Positions 1 to 8,092 of a stretch of DNA of 64,000 nt are shown here, piece after piece; the stretch's first letter is position 1; every line of letters starts with the position of its first letter. The notes beneath the pieces are model-generated. The model was given only the letters and a program-made list of their open reading frames with translations. It was not told the DNA's origin and ran no database searches. The DNA is from Mycobacterium sp. 852014-52450_SCH5900713 (lineage in GTDB: Bacteria > Actinomycetota > Actinomycetes > Mycobacteriales > Mycobacteriaceae), in NCBI RefSeq assembly GCF_001667075.1, contig NZ_LZIL01000062.1:1-64000 (forward strand). Reading direction: 5' to 3'. A program made the position numbers and the translations under genes.

Positions 1-1
1 A

Positions 2-70
2 CCCCGCACCAACACCTACCACCACCCCGAAAGAATCCTCCGCGACGGTGACGACGACGAACCCGATTGA
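2..70 (+). CDS. C-terminal end of a 13E12-family HNH endonuclease-like protein (partial)
   Basis: The window opens inside a plus-strand reading frame that ends at TGA 68-70. The 22 visible residues end in an HHPERIL segment followed by an acidic D/E-rich tail. This resembles the C-terminus of mycobacterial DUF222/HNH proteins of the 13E12 repeat family, which often end in an HHPE motif and acidic residues. The rest of the gene lies upstream of the window. The assignment rests on memory of the family tail only, so it is tentative. Confidence 0.45.
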   Translation, partial: PRTNTYHHPERILRDGDDDEPD

Positions 71-117
71 CGCAACGCCCAGCTTCGCCGCGCGCGGCAG
101 CTCAGAACGCCGCTAGC

Positions 118-1509
118 TCACTCCCGCGCGGCCGCCTTCTCCAGCTCGGTGAGCGCCGGCTCGATGCGGTCGGCCATGTCGTCGATGTCGTTGGCCACCT
201 CGGGCGTCGTCACGAAACCGAAGTCCAGATAGTCGGTGTAGGAGAAGCAGGTGATGTTCAGGGCGACGTCCATGACGGGCGGCCCAAGCGGCACCAGCGA
301 ATCCAGCCTGGCGCCGGCCATGTACAACGGGAACGGCGGACCCGGCACGTTGGAGACAACCAGGTTGATGGGGGCCAGGTTTCGCGACAGCCCGCTGGCG
401 GTGTAGGCCCGCGCGGCCAGCCCGAGCAATCCCGGCGGCGTCGTTTCGGTCAGCCCCATGATCTGGTGCGCCGACAACGCCTTGGCCATCAGCTTGGCGT
501 TCTGGGTGCTTTCGTGGATGGCCCGCAGCCGCTCGGCGGGATCGTCGACGTCGGTGGCCAACGAGACAGTCATCGAGCTCACCTGGTTGCCGACGTCGTC
601 CTTGTTGTCGTCGGTGCGGGTGGAGACCGGGATCTGCGCGATGAGCGGCTTGGCCGGCAGCTCGCCGCGCTTCTGCAAGTACTCGCGGGCCGCCCCGGCC
701 ACGAGCGCCAGCACCACGTCGTTGAGCTTGACGCCGTAGGCATCTTTGACGGCCTTGGCCCGGGCCAGTTCGACGCGGCACCCGGTGATCCGCCGGTGCG
801 GCGTCACGGGCGCATTGAACCGGGTCTTGGGCGCCTCGAAGTAGCGCGGGGGCCGGCCGCTGCTCACACCCAGCGCGGCGATCTGCTGGCGCACGGTCTG
901 CTCCATCAGCCGGGCGATGCGGAAGGGCGTCTTGACACCGAGGTTGATGAGCGCACCCACCGCGCGCCGCTCCAGGCCCGGAATCTTCGATCCCACCAGC
1001 GATCCCACCGTTTCCTGTTGCGGCGGCCGCGGTTCCGGCGTGACATCCAAAAGAATTTCACCCAGGCCGGCACCCGAGACGCCGTCGACGATGGCGTGGT
1101 GCATCTTGGTCAGCGACGCGACCCGGCCGCCCTCGACGCCCTCGATCACCCACATCTCCCACAGCGGCCGGGCACGGTCCAGCTTGTAGGACATCAACCG
1201 GCCCACCAGCTCCTCGAGCTCGCGGCGGCCGCCGGGCGCGGGCACCGCGATGTGCCGGATATGGAAGTCGACGTCCAGGTCCTCGTCTTCGACGAACCAC
1301 GGCCGGTCCAGCCCGAGCGGCGCGCCGGTGACCCGCCACCGCAGCTGCGGCAGTTCGGGCAGCCGCTCGATGATCAGTTCGCGAAGCCGCTGGAAGCTGT
1401 ACTCGGGTGTTTCCTTCGGGTCGCAAATCGCCAGTGCGCCCACATGCATGTGCCAGCCCGCAGTTTCGGCCGACCAAAACGCCGCATCAACGCTTGAAAG
1501 CCGTTTCAT
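118..1509 (-). CDS. WS/DGAT family wax ester synthase / diacylglycerol acyltransferase
   Basis: This 463-residue protein belongs to the mycobacterial triacylglycerol synthase (Tgs) family, which transfers acyl groups from acyl-CoA to diacylglycerol or fatty alcohols. The family's catalytic HHxxxDG motif is present as HHAIVDG at about residues 137-143. The N-terminal half is the condensation-like WES domain; the C-terminal half is the DUF1298-type domain with a conserved NLVVSNVPGP stretch. It corresponds to Rv1425. It is transcribed alone, separated from whiA by about 50 bp. The ATG at 1509 is preceded 6 nt upstream by TACGGT, suggesting a leaderless message. Which acceptor it uses cannot be told from sequence. 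Confidence 0.9.
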   Translation of the reverse strand: MKRLSSVDAAFWSAETAGWHMHVGALAICDPKETPEYSFQRLRELIIERLPELPQLRWRVTGAPLGLDRPWFVEDEDLDVDFHIRHIAVPAPGGRRELEELVGRLMSYKLDRARPLWEMWVIEGVEGGRVASLTKMHHAIVDGVSGAGLGEILLDVTPEPRPPQQETVGSLVGSKIPGLERRAVGALINLGVKTPFRIARLMEQTVRQQIAALGVSSGRPPRYFEAPKTRFNAPVTPHRRITGCRVELARAKAVKDAYGVKLNDVVLALVAGAAREYLQKRGELPAKPLIAQIPVSTRTDDNKDDVGNQVSSMTVSLATDVDDPAERLRAIHESTQNAKLMAKALSAHQIMGLTETTPPGLLGLAARAYTASGLSRNLAPINLVVSNVPGPPFPLYMAGARLDSLVPLGPPVMDVALNITCFSYTDYLDFGFVTTPEVANDIDDMADRIEPALTELEKAAARE

Positions 1510-1515
1510 CCCCCG

Positions 1516-1521
1516 ACCGTA
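1516..1521 (-). promoter_or_regulatory. Candidate -10 box for a leaderless acyltransferase mRNA
   Basis: TACGGT on the minus strand fits the mycobacterial -10 pattern TANNNT. It ends 6 nt before the ATG at 1509, so transcription would start at or next to the start codon. No Shine-Dalgarno sequence is visible before the gene. Start-site mapping is needed to confirm it. Confidence 0.4.
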
Positions 1522-1562
1522 GCCCCCGCCTACTCGTTGCGAACAGCAAATGACGCGACCAG

Positions 1563-2546
1563 TTACGCGTCTTCCAGCAAGTCCGGTGTCACCGCCGACT
1601 CGGTGTCCGGAATGCCTTCGATCTTGGCCTTGCGGTCGGCCATCGACAGCAGCCGGCGAATGCGCCCCGCCACAGCGTCTTTCGTCATCGGGGGGTCGGC
1701 GAGGCGGCCGAGCTCCTCCAGCGAGGCCTGCCGGTGCTCGACGCGCAGCTTGCCGGCCGAGGCCAGGTGGTCGGGAACGGTGTCGCCGAGGATCTCCAGC
1801 GCGCGTTCCACCCGGGCGGCGGCCCCGACCGCGGCCCGCGCCGAGCGGCGCAGGTTGGCGTCGTCGAAGTTGGCGAGCCGATTGGCCGTCGCCCGCACCT
1901 CGCGGCGCATCCGGCGCTCCTCCCAGATCAACCGGGTGTCCTGGGCGCCCATCCGGGTCAGCAACGCGCCGATCGCCTCGCCGTCGCGCACCACCACCCG
2001 ATCGGCGCCACGCACCTCGCGGGCCTTGGCGCTGACCCCGAGCCGGCGCGCCGCGCCCACCAACGCCAGCGCGGCCTCCGGGCCGGGGCAGCTGACCTCC
2101 AGAGCCGACGACCGTCCCGGCTCGGTCAGCGACCCGTGCGCGAGGAAGGCTCCGCGCCAGGCGGCTTCGGCGTCGGCGACGCTGCCGCCCACGACTTGGG
2201 CGGGCAGACCGCGCACGGGCCGGCCGCGGTTGTCGAGCAGTCCGGTCTGGCGTGCCAGCGCCTCGCCGTCGTTGGCCACCCGCAGCACGTAGCGGGTGGT
2301 CTTGCGAATCCCGCTGGCCGACAACACATGCACGACCGCGTTATAGCCGTAGAGCTCGAAGATGTCCTTGCGCAGTCGCCGCGCGACGTTGCCCAGGTCC
2401 ACCTCGGCCTCCACGACCACCCGACCGCCGACGATGTGCAATCCGCCGGCGAACCTCAGCAGGGACGTGACCTCCGCGCGACGCGCACTGACCGATTTCA
2501 CGACCAGGCGGCTGAGCTCGTCCTTGACTTCGGTCGTCATCGCCAC
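1563..2546 (-). CDS. whiA: WhiA, sporulation-type transcriptional regulator
   Basis: WhiA is a DNA-binding protein conserved in Gram-positive bacteria. It combines a degenerate LAGLIDADG homing-endonuclease fold (N-terminal and middle) with a C-terminal helix-turn-helix, and in actinomycetes it works with WhiB2 in septation control. At 327 residues it has family length. The C-terminal HTH includes a MTKDAVAGRIRRLL segment near residue 290. It is the last gene of the uvrC-rapZ-cuvA-whiA operon. The GTG at 2546 overlaps the cuvA stop by 10 bp; an ATG two codons later would give the 4-bp overlap seen at the other junctions, so the true start could be 2540. Confidence 0.96.
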   Translation of the reverse strand: MAMTTEVKDELSRLVVKSVSARRAEVTSLLRFAGGLHIVGGRVVVEAEVDLGNVARRLRKDIFELYGYNAVVHVLSASGIRKTTRYVLRVANDGEALARQTGLLDNRGRPVRGLPAQVVGGSVADAEAAWRGAFLAHGSLTEPGRSSALEVSCPGPEAALALVGAARRLGVSAKAREVRGADRVVVRDGEAIGALLTRMGAQDTRLIWEERRMRREVRATANRLANFDDANLRRSARAAVGAAARVERALEILGDTVPDHLASAGKLRVEHRQASLEELGRLADPPMTKDAVAGRIRRLLSMADRKAKIEGIPDTESAVTPDLLEDA

Positions 2547-3613
2547 GCGTCGTCACTCCTCGGTCCGCTGCCGCCCGGTCCATCTCCACCGGTCTGTGGA
2601 CTTGCACCGTCGACCCGAATTTCCGCGGTGGCCGTGACCGGAGGCGCTCCCGGACCCTTGTGGGCCGCCCGGACCCCGTCCAGGGCCGCCGCGAGTTTGC
2701 CTGGATCATGTAAAGGTGTACCAGGTCGGGCCACGTCGGCGAAGTGGACCTCGGCCGAAAGCAGCGTCGCCGTGCGGCGCAGGTGCTCCCGCTCCCGCTC
2801 ACTGGGCACGCGCTCGGCGTCGATGATGATGTCGTGCACGGTGAACCCCGGCGCGTGCTGGGCCAACACGTGCAGATGACGCTCCACGGAGAAGCCGGCC
2901 GTCTCCCCCGGCTCGGCCATCAGGTTGAGCACCAGCGCCCGCCGGGCGGTGGTGGCCCGCAGCGCCGCCGCCAGACCCGGCACCAGCACGTGCGGGATCA
3001 CGCTGGTGAACCACGAGCCGGGACCCAGCACCACCAGGTCGGCGGCCATGATGGCGTCGACAGCCTGCCGAGTCGCCGGCGGATCGGACGGCAGCAGGCG
3101 CACCCGCCGGACCTTGCCCGGTGTGGTGGCGATCGCCACCTGGCCTCGAATCAGCCGGAATATCCGCGGATCGGTCTCCAGGCCGGACACGTCCGCCTCG
3201 ATCTGCAGCGCGATCGGACACATCGGCAGCACGCGGCCCTTGACGCCGAGGATGCGGCCCAGCTCGTCGAGGGCGGCCACCGGATCGGCCAGCACCTCCG
3301 ACAGCCCGGCGAGCAGCAGATTGCCGATCGGGTGCCCCGCCAACGCCCCGTTGCCGCCGAAGCGGTGCTGCAGGATGGTCGCCCAAAGGCGCCCGTGTGG
3401 GCTGTCGGATGCCAAGGCCGCCAACGCCATTCGCAGATCACCCGGTGGCACGACATCCAATTCGCTGCGCAGCCGCCCGGAGGAGCCACCGTCGTCGGCG
3501 ACGGTCACCACGGCGGTGACGTGCGGAGTCAGCCGGCGGGCCGCGGACAGCGTCGCGTACAGACCGTGCCCGCCGCCCAGCGCGACGATGCCCTGATTCG
3601 TCGGCGCGTTCAT
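2537..3613 (-). CDS. cuvA: CuvA / YvcK-family gluconeogenesis factor
   Basis: A 358-residue protein of the YvcK/CofD-like family (Rv1422). It has an N-terminal glycine-rich nucleotide-binding loop (GGGHG at residues 13-17) and a GPGSWFTSV motif in the middle. In mycobacteria CuvA is needed for normal cell-wall growth and growth on certain carbon sources, and it binds UDP-sugars in related bacteria. The C-terminal 40 residues are low-complexity, rich in G, P and D. It overlaps rapZ and whiA, which fits co-translation, and the conserved rapZ-yvcK-whiA order supports the call. Confidence 0.94.
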   Translation of the reverse strand: MNAPTNQGIVALGGGHGLYATLSAARRLTPHVTAVVTVADDGGSSGRLRSELDVVPPGDLRMALAALASDSPHGRLWATILQHRFGGNGALAGHPIGNLLLAGLSEVLADPVAALDELGRILGVKGRVLPMCPIALQIEADVSGLETDPRIFRLIRGQVAIATTPGKVRRVRLLPSDPPATRQAVDAIMAADLVVLGPGSWFTSVIPHVLVPGLAAALRATTARRALVLNLMAEPGETAGFSVERHLHVLAQHAPGFTVHDIIIDAERVPSEREREHLRRTATLLSAEVHFADVARPGTPLHDPGKLAAALDGVRAAHKGPGAPPVTATAEIRVDGASPQTGGDGPGGSGPRSDDAWR

Positions 3614-4524
3614 TCGCGACCCAGATCCCGGTGCAACACCCGCACCGAAAGTTGAGCTTCGCCCTCATCGGCCTTGAGGACCTGCATCAGCGCCTCGGCG
3701 ATCGCAACGCTGCGGTGCTTACCACCGGTGCAACCGATGGCGACCGTCATGTAGCGCTTGCCCTCCCGGCGGTAACCGTCGACGACCAGAGACAGCAAGC
3801 GATGGTAGGCGTCGAGAAACTCCGCGGCCCCGGGCTGACTCAACACGTATTCGCTGACGGCCGGGTCTTGTCCGGTGAGCGGGCGCAGCTCGTCGACCCA
3901 GTGCGGGTTCGGCAGGAACCGCACGTCCATCACCATGTCGGCGTCCATCGGCAGGCCGTACTTGAAGCCGAACGATTCGACGGTGACGCTGATCGATGTG
4001 CTGGCTTCGCCACCGAACGCGCGCTCGATGCTCTCCCGCAAGCCCCGCACCGACAGCGTCGACGTATCGATGATCAGGTCGGCCGTAGCGCGCACCGGGG
4101 CCAGCATCCGGCGCTCGGCGGCGATGCCCTCGGCCAGGGTCTGGTCGCCCTGCAGCGGATGGCTGCGGCGGTTCTGTTCGTAGCGGCGCACCAGCATGTC
4201 GTCGGATGCCTCCATGAACACCACCCGCGGGCTGATGTTGCGGGTGGCCAGCTCGTTGCGCACCTCGTCGAGGTCACCGGTGAAGCCACGCGACCGCGCG
4301 TCCATCACCACCGCCAGCCGGGTGATCCGCGACCCCGCGTCCATGCCGAAATCCACCATCCGCGTAATCAGCTGGGGCGGCAGGTTGTCGGCCACATACC
4401 AGCCCAAGTCCTCGAGCACCTTGGCCGCAGTACCCCGCCCGGCACCCGATAGCCCGGTCACCAGAACCACATCGATGCCGGCCGGGGCATCTCTAGTGTG
4501 GCCCTCCGCCAATTCACCCGTCAT
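3610..4524 (-). CDS. rapZ: RapZ-family nucleotide-binding protein
   Basis: A 304-residue RapZ/YvcJ-family protein (Rv1421). In Enterobacteria RapZ is an RNA adaptor controlling glmZ turnover; the actinobacterial role is not established. The N-terminal P-loop at residues 24-32 reads GLSGAGRGT, so the usual Walker lysine is an arginine. The C-terminal domain holds the conserved GCTGGKHRSV segment. The gene sits between uvrC and cuvA with 4-bp ATGA overlaps on both sides, the typical arrangement in this phylum. Confidence 0.94.
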   Translation of the reverse strand: MTGELAEGHTRDAPAGIDVVLVTGLSGAGRGTAAKVLEDLGWYVADNLPPQLITRMVDFGMDAGSRITRLAVVMDARSRGFTGDLDEVRNELATRNISPRVVFMEASDDMLVRRYEQNRRSHPLQGDQTLAEGIAAERRMLAPVRATADLIIDTSTLSVRGLRESIERAFGGEASTSISVTVESFGFKYGLPMDADMVMDVRFLPNPHWVDELRPLTGQDPAVSEYVLSQPGAAEFLDAYHRLLSLVVDGYRREGKRYMTVAIGCTGGKHRSVAIAEALMQVLKADEGEAQLSVRVLHRDLGRE

Positions 4525-6476
4525 TCGGCTTCTCCGGGCGGGTCAGGTCGCAACGCCTCCAGGACGGCGGTGGCGGTGGCCACACCGATACCGGGAACGG
4601 CCGTGATCTGGTCGACGGTGGCCTCCTTGAGGCGGGCTATGGATCCGAAATGGGTTACCAGCGCCTTGCGGCGATGCTCCCCCAATCCTGGCACCGAATC
4701 CAGCGCCGAGGCGGTCATTCGCTTGGATCGCTTGCTGCGATGGTAGGTGATCGCGAACCGGTGCGCCTCGTCGCGAATCCGTTGCAACAGATATAGCCCT
4801 TCGCTGTTGCGCGGCATGATGACGGGATCCGGCTCGGACGGCACCCATATCTCTTCCAGCCGCTTGGCCAGGCCGATCACCGCGACGTCGGTGATGCCGA
4901 GGTCTTCGAGCACGGCGCTGGCCGCGTTGACCTGCGGGGCTCCGCCGTCGACGACGTAGAGGTTGGGCGGATAGGCGAATCGGCGTGACTTTCCCTCGGG
5001 CGAAAGCATATTCGGATCGTTTTGTTCACTCAGGTGTCGCGCGAACCGGCGCCGTGTCACCTCGGCGATCGAGGCAACGTCGTCAGAGCGCCCCTGCCCG
5101 GCGGCTTCGCGGATCCCGAAGTGGCGGTAGTCGGACTTGCGCGGCAGGCCGTCCTCGAACACCACCAACGAGCCCACCACGTCGGTGCCCTGCACGTGGC
5201 TGATGTCGACGCATTCGATGCGCAGCGGCGCATCGGCCAACCCGAGGGCTTCCTGAATGTTCTGCAGGGCAGCCGATCTGGCGTTGAAGTCGCCGGCCCT
5301 TCTCAGCTTGTGTTGCTGCAGCGCGTCTTTGGCGTTGCGCTGCACGGTTTCGGCGAGCGCCCGCTTGTCGCCGCGGCGCGGCACCCGCAGCGCGACCCGA
5401 GAACCGCGCAGGCCGGACAGCCAGCTGACCAATTCATCGGAGTTGGACGGCAGGCAGGGCACCAGCACCTCGCGCGGCACCGGGTTGGCGGCTTCGTCGG
5501 CCCCTTGGTTGTCCTGGCCGCCCAGTTCGGCCTGCTCGCCGTAGAACTGCGTCAGGAACTGCTCGACCAACTGCTCCTCACCGGAATCACCTGCCTCCGC
5601 GGACTTTTCGACGATCCAGCCGCGCTGACCGCGCACCCGGCCGCCGCGGACATGGAACACCTGGACCGCCGCTTCCAGCTCGTCGTCGGCGAAGGCGACC
5701 ACGTCGGCGTCGGTGCCGTCACCGAGCACCACCGCCTGCTTTTCCATGGCGCGCTTGAGGGCGCCGAGGTCATCACGAAGGCGCGCGGCCCGCTCGAAGT
5801 CGAGTTCGTCGGAGGCCGCGTGCATGCGCTGTTCCAGCTCGCGGGCGAAGCGGTCGGTCTTGCCGGACAGGAAGTCGCAGAAGTCGTCGACGATCTGGCG
5901 GTGCTGCTCGGCGCTGACCCGCCCGATACAGGGCGCCGAGCATTTGTCGATGTAGCCCAGCAGACACGGACGGTCGATCTGCTTGTGCCGCTTGAACACA
6001 CCGGCCGAACAGGTGCGCGCCGGGAACACGCGGGTGAGCAGGTCCAGCGTCTCCCGGATCGCCCACGCGTGGGAATAGGGCCCGAAGTACCGGACGCCCT
6101 TGCGCCGCGGGCCGCGGTAGACCATCAGCCGGGGGAATTCTTCGTTGAGGGTGACGGCCAGCACCGGGTAGGACTTGTCGTCGCGGTAGCGGACGTTGAA
6201 GCGCGGGTCGAACTCCTTGATCCAGTTGTATTCGAGCTGCAGCGCCTCGACTTCGGTGTTGACCACCGTCCACTCGACCTTGGCGGCGGTGGTCACCATC
6301 TGCCGGGTTCGCGGATGCAGGCTGGCGACGTCGGCGAAGTAGGACGTCAGCCTGCTCCGCAGGCTCTTGGCCTTGCCGACGTAGATGACTCTTCCGTGCG
6401 TGTCCCGGAATCGGTAGACGCCTGGCTCGACCGGGATGGACCCGGGCGGGGGGCGATACGTGGCGGGATCTGGCAC
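4521..6476 (-). CDS. uvrC: UvrC, excinuclease ABC subunit C
   Basis: UvrC makes the dual incisions around UvrAB-bound DNA lesions in nucleotide excision repair. The 651 residues hold an N-terminal GIY-YIG nuclease domain (PGVYRFRD to VIYVGKAKSLRSRL, residues about 17-45), a central UVR motif (about 205-240), the UvrC-type RNase H domain with a conserved DGG (YVVDGGAPQV), and C-terminal tandem helix-hairpin-helix motifs (SVPGLG and AVPGIG). The start is a GTG at 6476. It is the first gene of an operon continuing into rapZ, cuvA and whiA. Confidence 0.97.
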   Translation of the reverse strand: MPDPATYRPPPGSIPVEPGVYRFRDTHGRVIYVGKAKSLRSRLTSYFADVASLHPRTRQMVTTAAKVEWTVVNTEVEALQLEYNWIKEFDPRFNVRYRDDKSYPVLAVTLNEEFPRLMVYRGPRRKGVRYFGPYSHAWAIRETLDLLTRVFPARTCSAGVFKRHKQIDRPCLLGYIDKCSAPCIGRVSAEQHRQIVDDFCDFLSGKTDRFARELEQRMHAASDELDFERAARLRDDLGALKRAMEKQAVVLGDGTDADVVAFADDELEAAVQVFHVRGGRVRGQRGWIVEKSAEAGDSGEEQLVEQFLTQFYGEQAELGGQDNQGADEAANPVPREVLVPCLPSNSDELVSWLSGLRGSRVALRVPRRGDKRALAETVQRNAKDALQQHKLRRAGDFNARSAALQNIQEALGLADAPLRIECVDISHVQGTDVVGSLVVFEDGLPRKSDYRHFGIREAAGQGRSDDVASIAEVTRRRFARHLSEQNDPNMLSPEGKSRRFAYPPNLYVVDGGAPQVNAASAVLEDLGITDVAVIGLAKRLEEIWVPSEPDPVIMPRNSEGLYLLQRIRDEAHRFAITYHRSKRSKRMTASALDSVPGLGEHRRKALVTHFGSIARLKEATVDQITAVPGIGVATATAVLEALRPDPPGEAE

Positions 6477-6661
6477 CCATCCAGGCTAGTAGTCGCGAGA
6501 GGGGTGCCGGCCCGGCGGGAGCACCGCCCGGCATGCCGGATTCGGCACCCCGGGCTTCGAGCCGCCCCGCGCTTGCCGCCCGTAACGCATTCGAGCGCTT
6601 GTTCGATATACAGGTCGGCCGCCGAGGGATCCGTCATTTCCCAAAAGGGCCGTCGACCTCG

Positions 6662-6719
6662 GGTTACGACGAGTAACCGACCGTGTGGACGGTTTGGGCG
6701 GCTCTTGTTCTGGTTACCA
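6662..6719. promoter_or_regulatory. GGTTAC inverted repeat plus a third copy upstream of the TB8.4-like gene
   Basis: GGTTAC (6662-6667) and GTAACC (6673-6678) form a 6-bp inverted repeat with a 5-bp spacer. A further GGTTACC lies at 6712-6718. All three sit in the roughly 295-bp gap between uvrC and the plus-strand secreted-protein gene. The spacing suits a dimeric regulator, but no known mycobacterial operator was matched. Nothing else was recognised in the gap. Confidence 0.35.
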
Positions 6720-6771
6720 AGGGGGTAGCTGGACGTTACAGTGGGTGGCAATCAATGGAGGGAGTCCACAG

Positions 6772-7110
6772 ATGTTCAAGCGCTCGTTGACCAGGCTCGC
6801 GATCGGCGTTGGCGGTCTGGCATTGGCGTCGACCGCCGCCGCCGGGGTCGCATCCGCTGCCCCCGATTACGGCCCGATGATCAACACGACCTGCAGCTAC
6901 GACCAGGCGATGCGGGCGGTGCATGCGGAAAACCCGATGGCCGCCCAGTACCTCGACCAGTCGCCGCCGAACCAGCAGTTCTTGCAGCAGTACCTGGCGT
7001 CATCGCCGGATCAGCGCGTGAACCTGCTGCACGCCATCGAGCACAACCAGGGTGCACAGCAGGCTTTGCCGATCTTCCAGCAGATGATGACCGACTGTAA
7101 GAACTTCTGA
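6772..7110 (+). CDS. TB8.4-like secreted heme-binding family protein
   Basis: A 112-residue exported protein. Residues 1-29 form a Sec signal peptide (basic MFKRSLTR start, hydrophobic core, probable cleavage after ASA). The mature part has two cysteines, in NTTCSYDQ and near the C-terminus (TDCKNF), positioned as in M. tuberculosis TB8.4 (Rv1174c) and the hemophore-related family, where they form a disulfide. The ATG at 6772 is chosen because GGAGGGAG lies 7-14 nt upstream and because the upstream in-frame extension would bury the signal peptide. Heme binding is a family inference. No heme-uptake gene is adjacent. Confidence 0.8.
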   Translation: MFKRSLTRLAIGVGGLALASTAAAGVASAAPDYGPMINTTCSYDQAMRAVHAENPMAAQYLDQSPPNQQFLQQYLASSPDQRVNLLHAIEHNQGAQQALPIFQQMMTDCKNF

Positions 7111-7119
7111 CGCATCCAC

Positions 7120-7158
7120 CTGACGGGCTATCCGTGCGCGCACGGGTAGCCCGTTCAG
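7120..7158. terminator. Bidirectional hairpin terminator between convergent genes
   Basis: A long imperfect inverted repeat fills the 44-bp gap between the secreted-protein gene and the Rv1417 homologue. The arms CGGGCTA and TAGCCCG continue inward as CCGTGC and GCACGG, and outward as CTGA and TCAG with one bulged T. There is no U-tract, as is common in mycobacteria. The right arm covers the stop codon of the minus-strand gene (7155-7157). Confidence 0.7.
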
Positions 7159-7616
7159 TGGGTAGGCAGGTCGGGCCGATACCGCGCCAGTAGCGACCGC
7201 ACGGAGTCCATGGCGTCGACCGCGCGCTCCTTGTCGACGGCCTGGATGGCCATCACCGGGATGTACTCGTCGTCGGGCAGGTCGATGCGCGCCCAGCGGT
7301 TCCCCACCGGGAACGAGACACCGGCGACGTCCGGCCACTCGATCAATTTGTCGCCCAGCAGGTTACGCACCGATATGCCGGCGGCCCCGACGCGCAACCG
7401 GGGCCGGGCAAACAGCAGCACCACCCCCGCGAGAACCAGGCCGAGCAGCGCCATCGCCACCTGGTCGCTGGTCTGGAATACCACCCCGGTGGATCCGACC
7501 TTGAGTAGAAAACCGATCGCGATGTGCACCGCGGCGATGGTGAAGGCCGCGCCGTAGGCGAACATCGGTGTGCGGTGGGGACGCAGTACGACGTCCCACC
7601 CCTGGCGCTCAGTCAC
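7155..7616 (-). CDS. PH-domain membrane protein (Rv1417-like)
   Basis: A 153-residue protein with two predicted membrane helices (about residues 17-37 and 45-68, around FAYGAAFTIAAVHIAIGF and VAMALLGLVLAGVVLLF). They are followed by a soluble C-terminal bacterial PH-like domain (RLRVGAAGISVRN onwards), the arrangement of the low-molecular-weight antigen 6 (CFP2/PH) family. The GTG start at 7616 overlaps the ribH stop by 4 bp, so it is cotranscribed with ribBA-ribH. Its function is unknown; a link with riboflavin is by position only. Confidence 0.85.
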   Translation of the reverse strand: MTERQGWDVVLRPHRTPMFAYGAAFTIAAVHIAIGFLLKVGSTGVVFQTSDQVAMALLGLVLAGVVLLFARPRLRVGAAGISVRNLLGDKLIEWPDVAGVSFPVGNRWARIDLPDDEYIPVMAIQAVDKERAVDAMDSVRSLLARYRPDLPTH

Positions 7617-8092
7617 GACCGAGCGCGCAGGTCACGCAGCGTCAGCGCCGCGGTCAGGGCCGCCCCGGCGGCCTGGGCGCCCTTGTCCTCGACCGACTCC
7701 GGAAGCCCGGCGCGATCGAGCGCCTGCTGTTCGGTGTTGGTGGTCAGCACCCCATTGGCAACGGGCGTCGACGCGTCGAGCGCCACCCGGGTCAAGCCCT
7801 GGGTCACCGCATCGCAAACATACTCGAAATGTGGTGTTCCGCCGCGTATCACGACGCCCAGGGCGATCACCGCGTCGTGGTTGCGGGCGAGCTCCTGCGC
7901 CACCACCGGGAGCTCGATCGCGCCGAGCACGCGGACCACCGTCGGGTTGTCGATGCCCGACTCGGCGGCCACCTTGCGGGCGCCCGCGAGCAGGGCGTCG
8001 CAGATCGTGCTGTGCCAGGTGCTCGCCACGATGCCGAGCCGCAGACCGGACGCGTCGAGCGCCGGGATTGCCGGCTCCCCGCTACCGCTCAC
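7613..8092 (-). CDS. ribH: 6,7-dimethyl-8-ribityllumazine synthase
   Basis: RibH condenses 5-amino-6-ribitylaminouracil with 3,4-dihydroxy-2-butanone 4-phosphate, the penultimate step of riboflavin synthesis. The 159 residues include the conserved ALGVVIRGGTPHFEYVCDAV active-site region (residues about 76-95) and the GVLTTNTEQQA segment. The length matches the pentamer- or capsid-forming family. It follows ribBA with a 4-bp overlap and precedes the PH-domain gene. Confidence 0.96.
   Translation of the reverse strand: MSGSGEPAIPALDASGLRLGIVASTWHSTICDALLAGARKVAAESGIDNPTVVRVLGAIELPVVAQELARNHDAVIALGVVIRGGTPHFEYVCDAVTQGLTRVALDASTPVANGVLTTNTEQQALDRAGLPESVEDKGAQAAGAALTAALTLRDLRARS

Noticed and set aside
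67..1497. Long plus-strand open frame of 476 codons
   Set aside because: It is the antisense shadow of the WS/DGAT gene. The product is R/H/Q/G-rich without family features; high G+C suppresses stops on the opposite strand.
5022..6728. 568-codon plus-strand open frame opposite uvrC
   Set aside because: Antisense to a fully conserved uvrC. The composition is atypical and no domain is visible. The same applies to 59423-62164 opposite ruvX/alaS.
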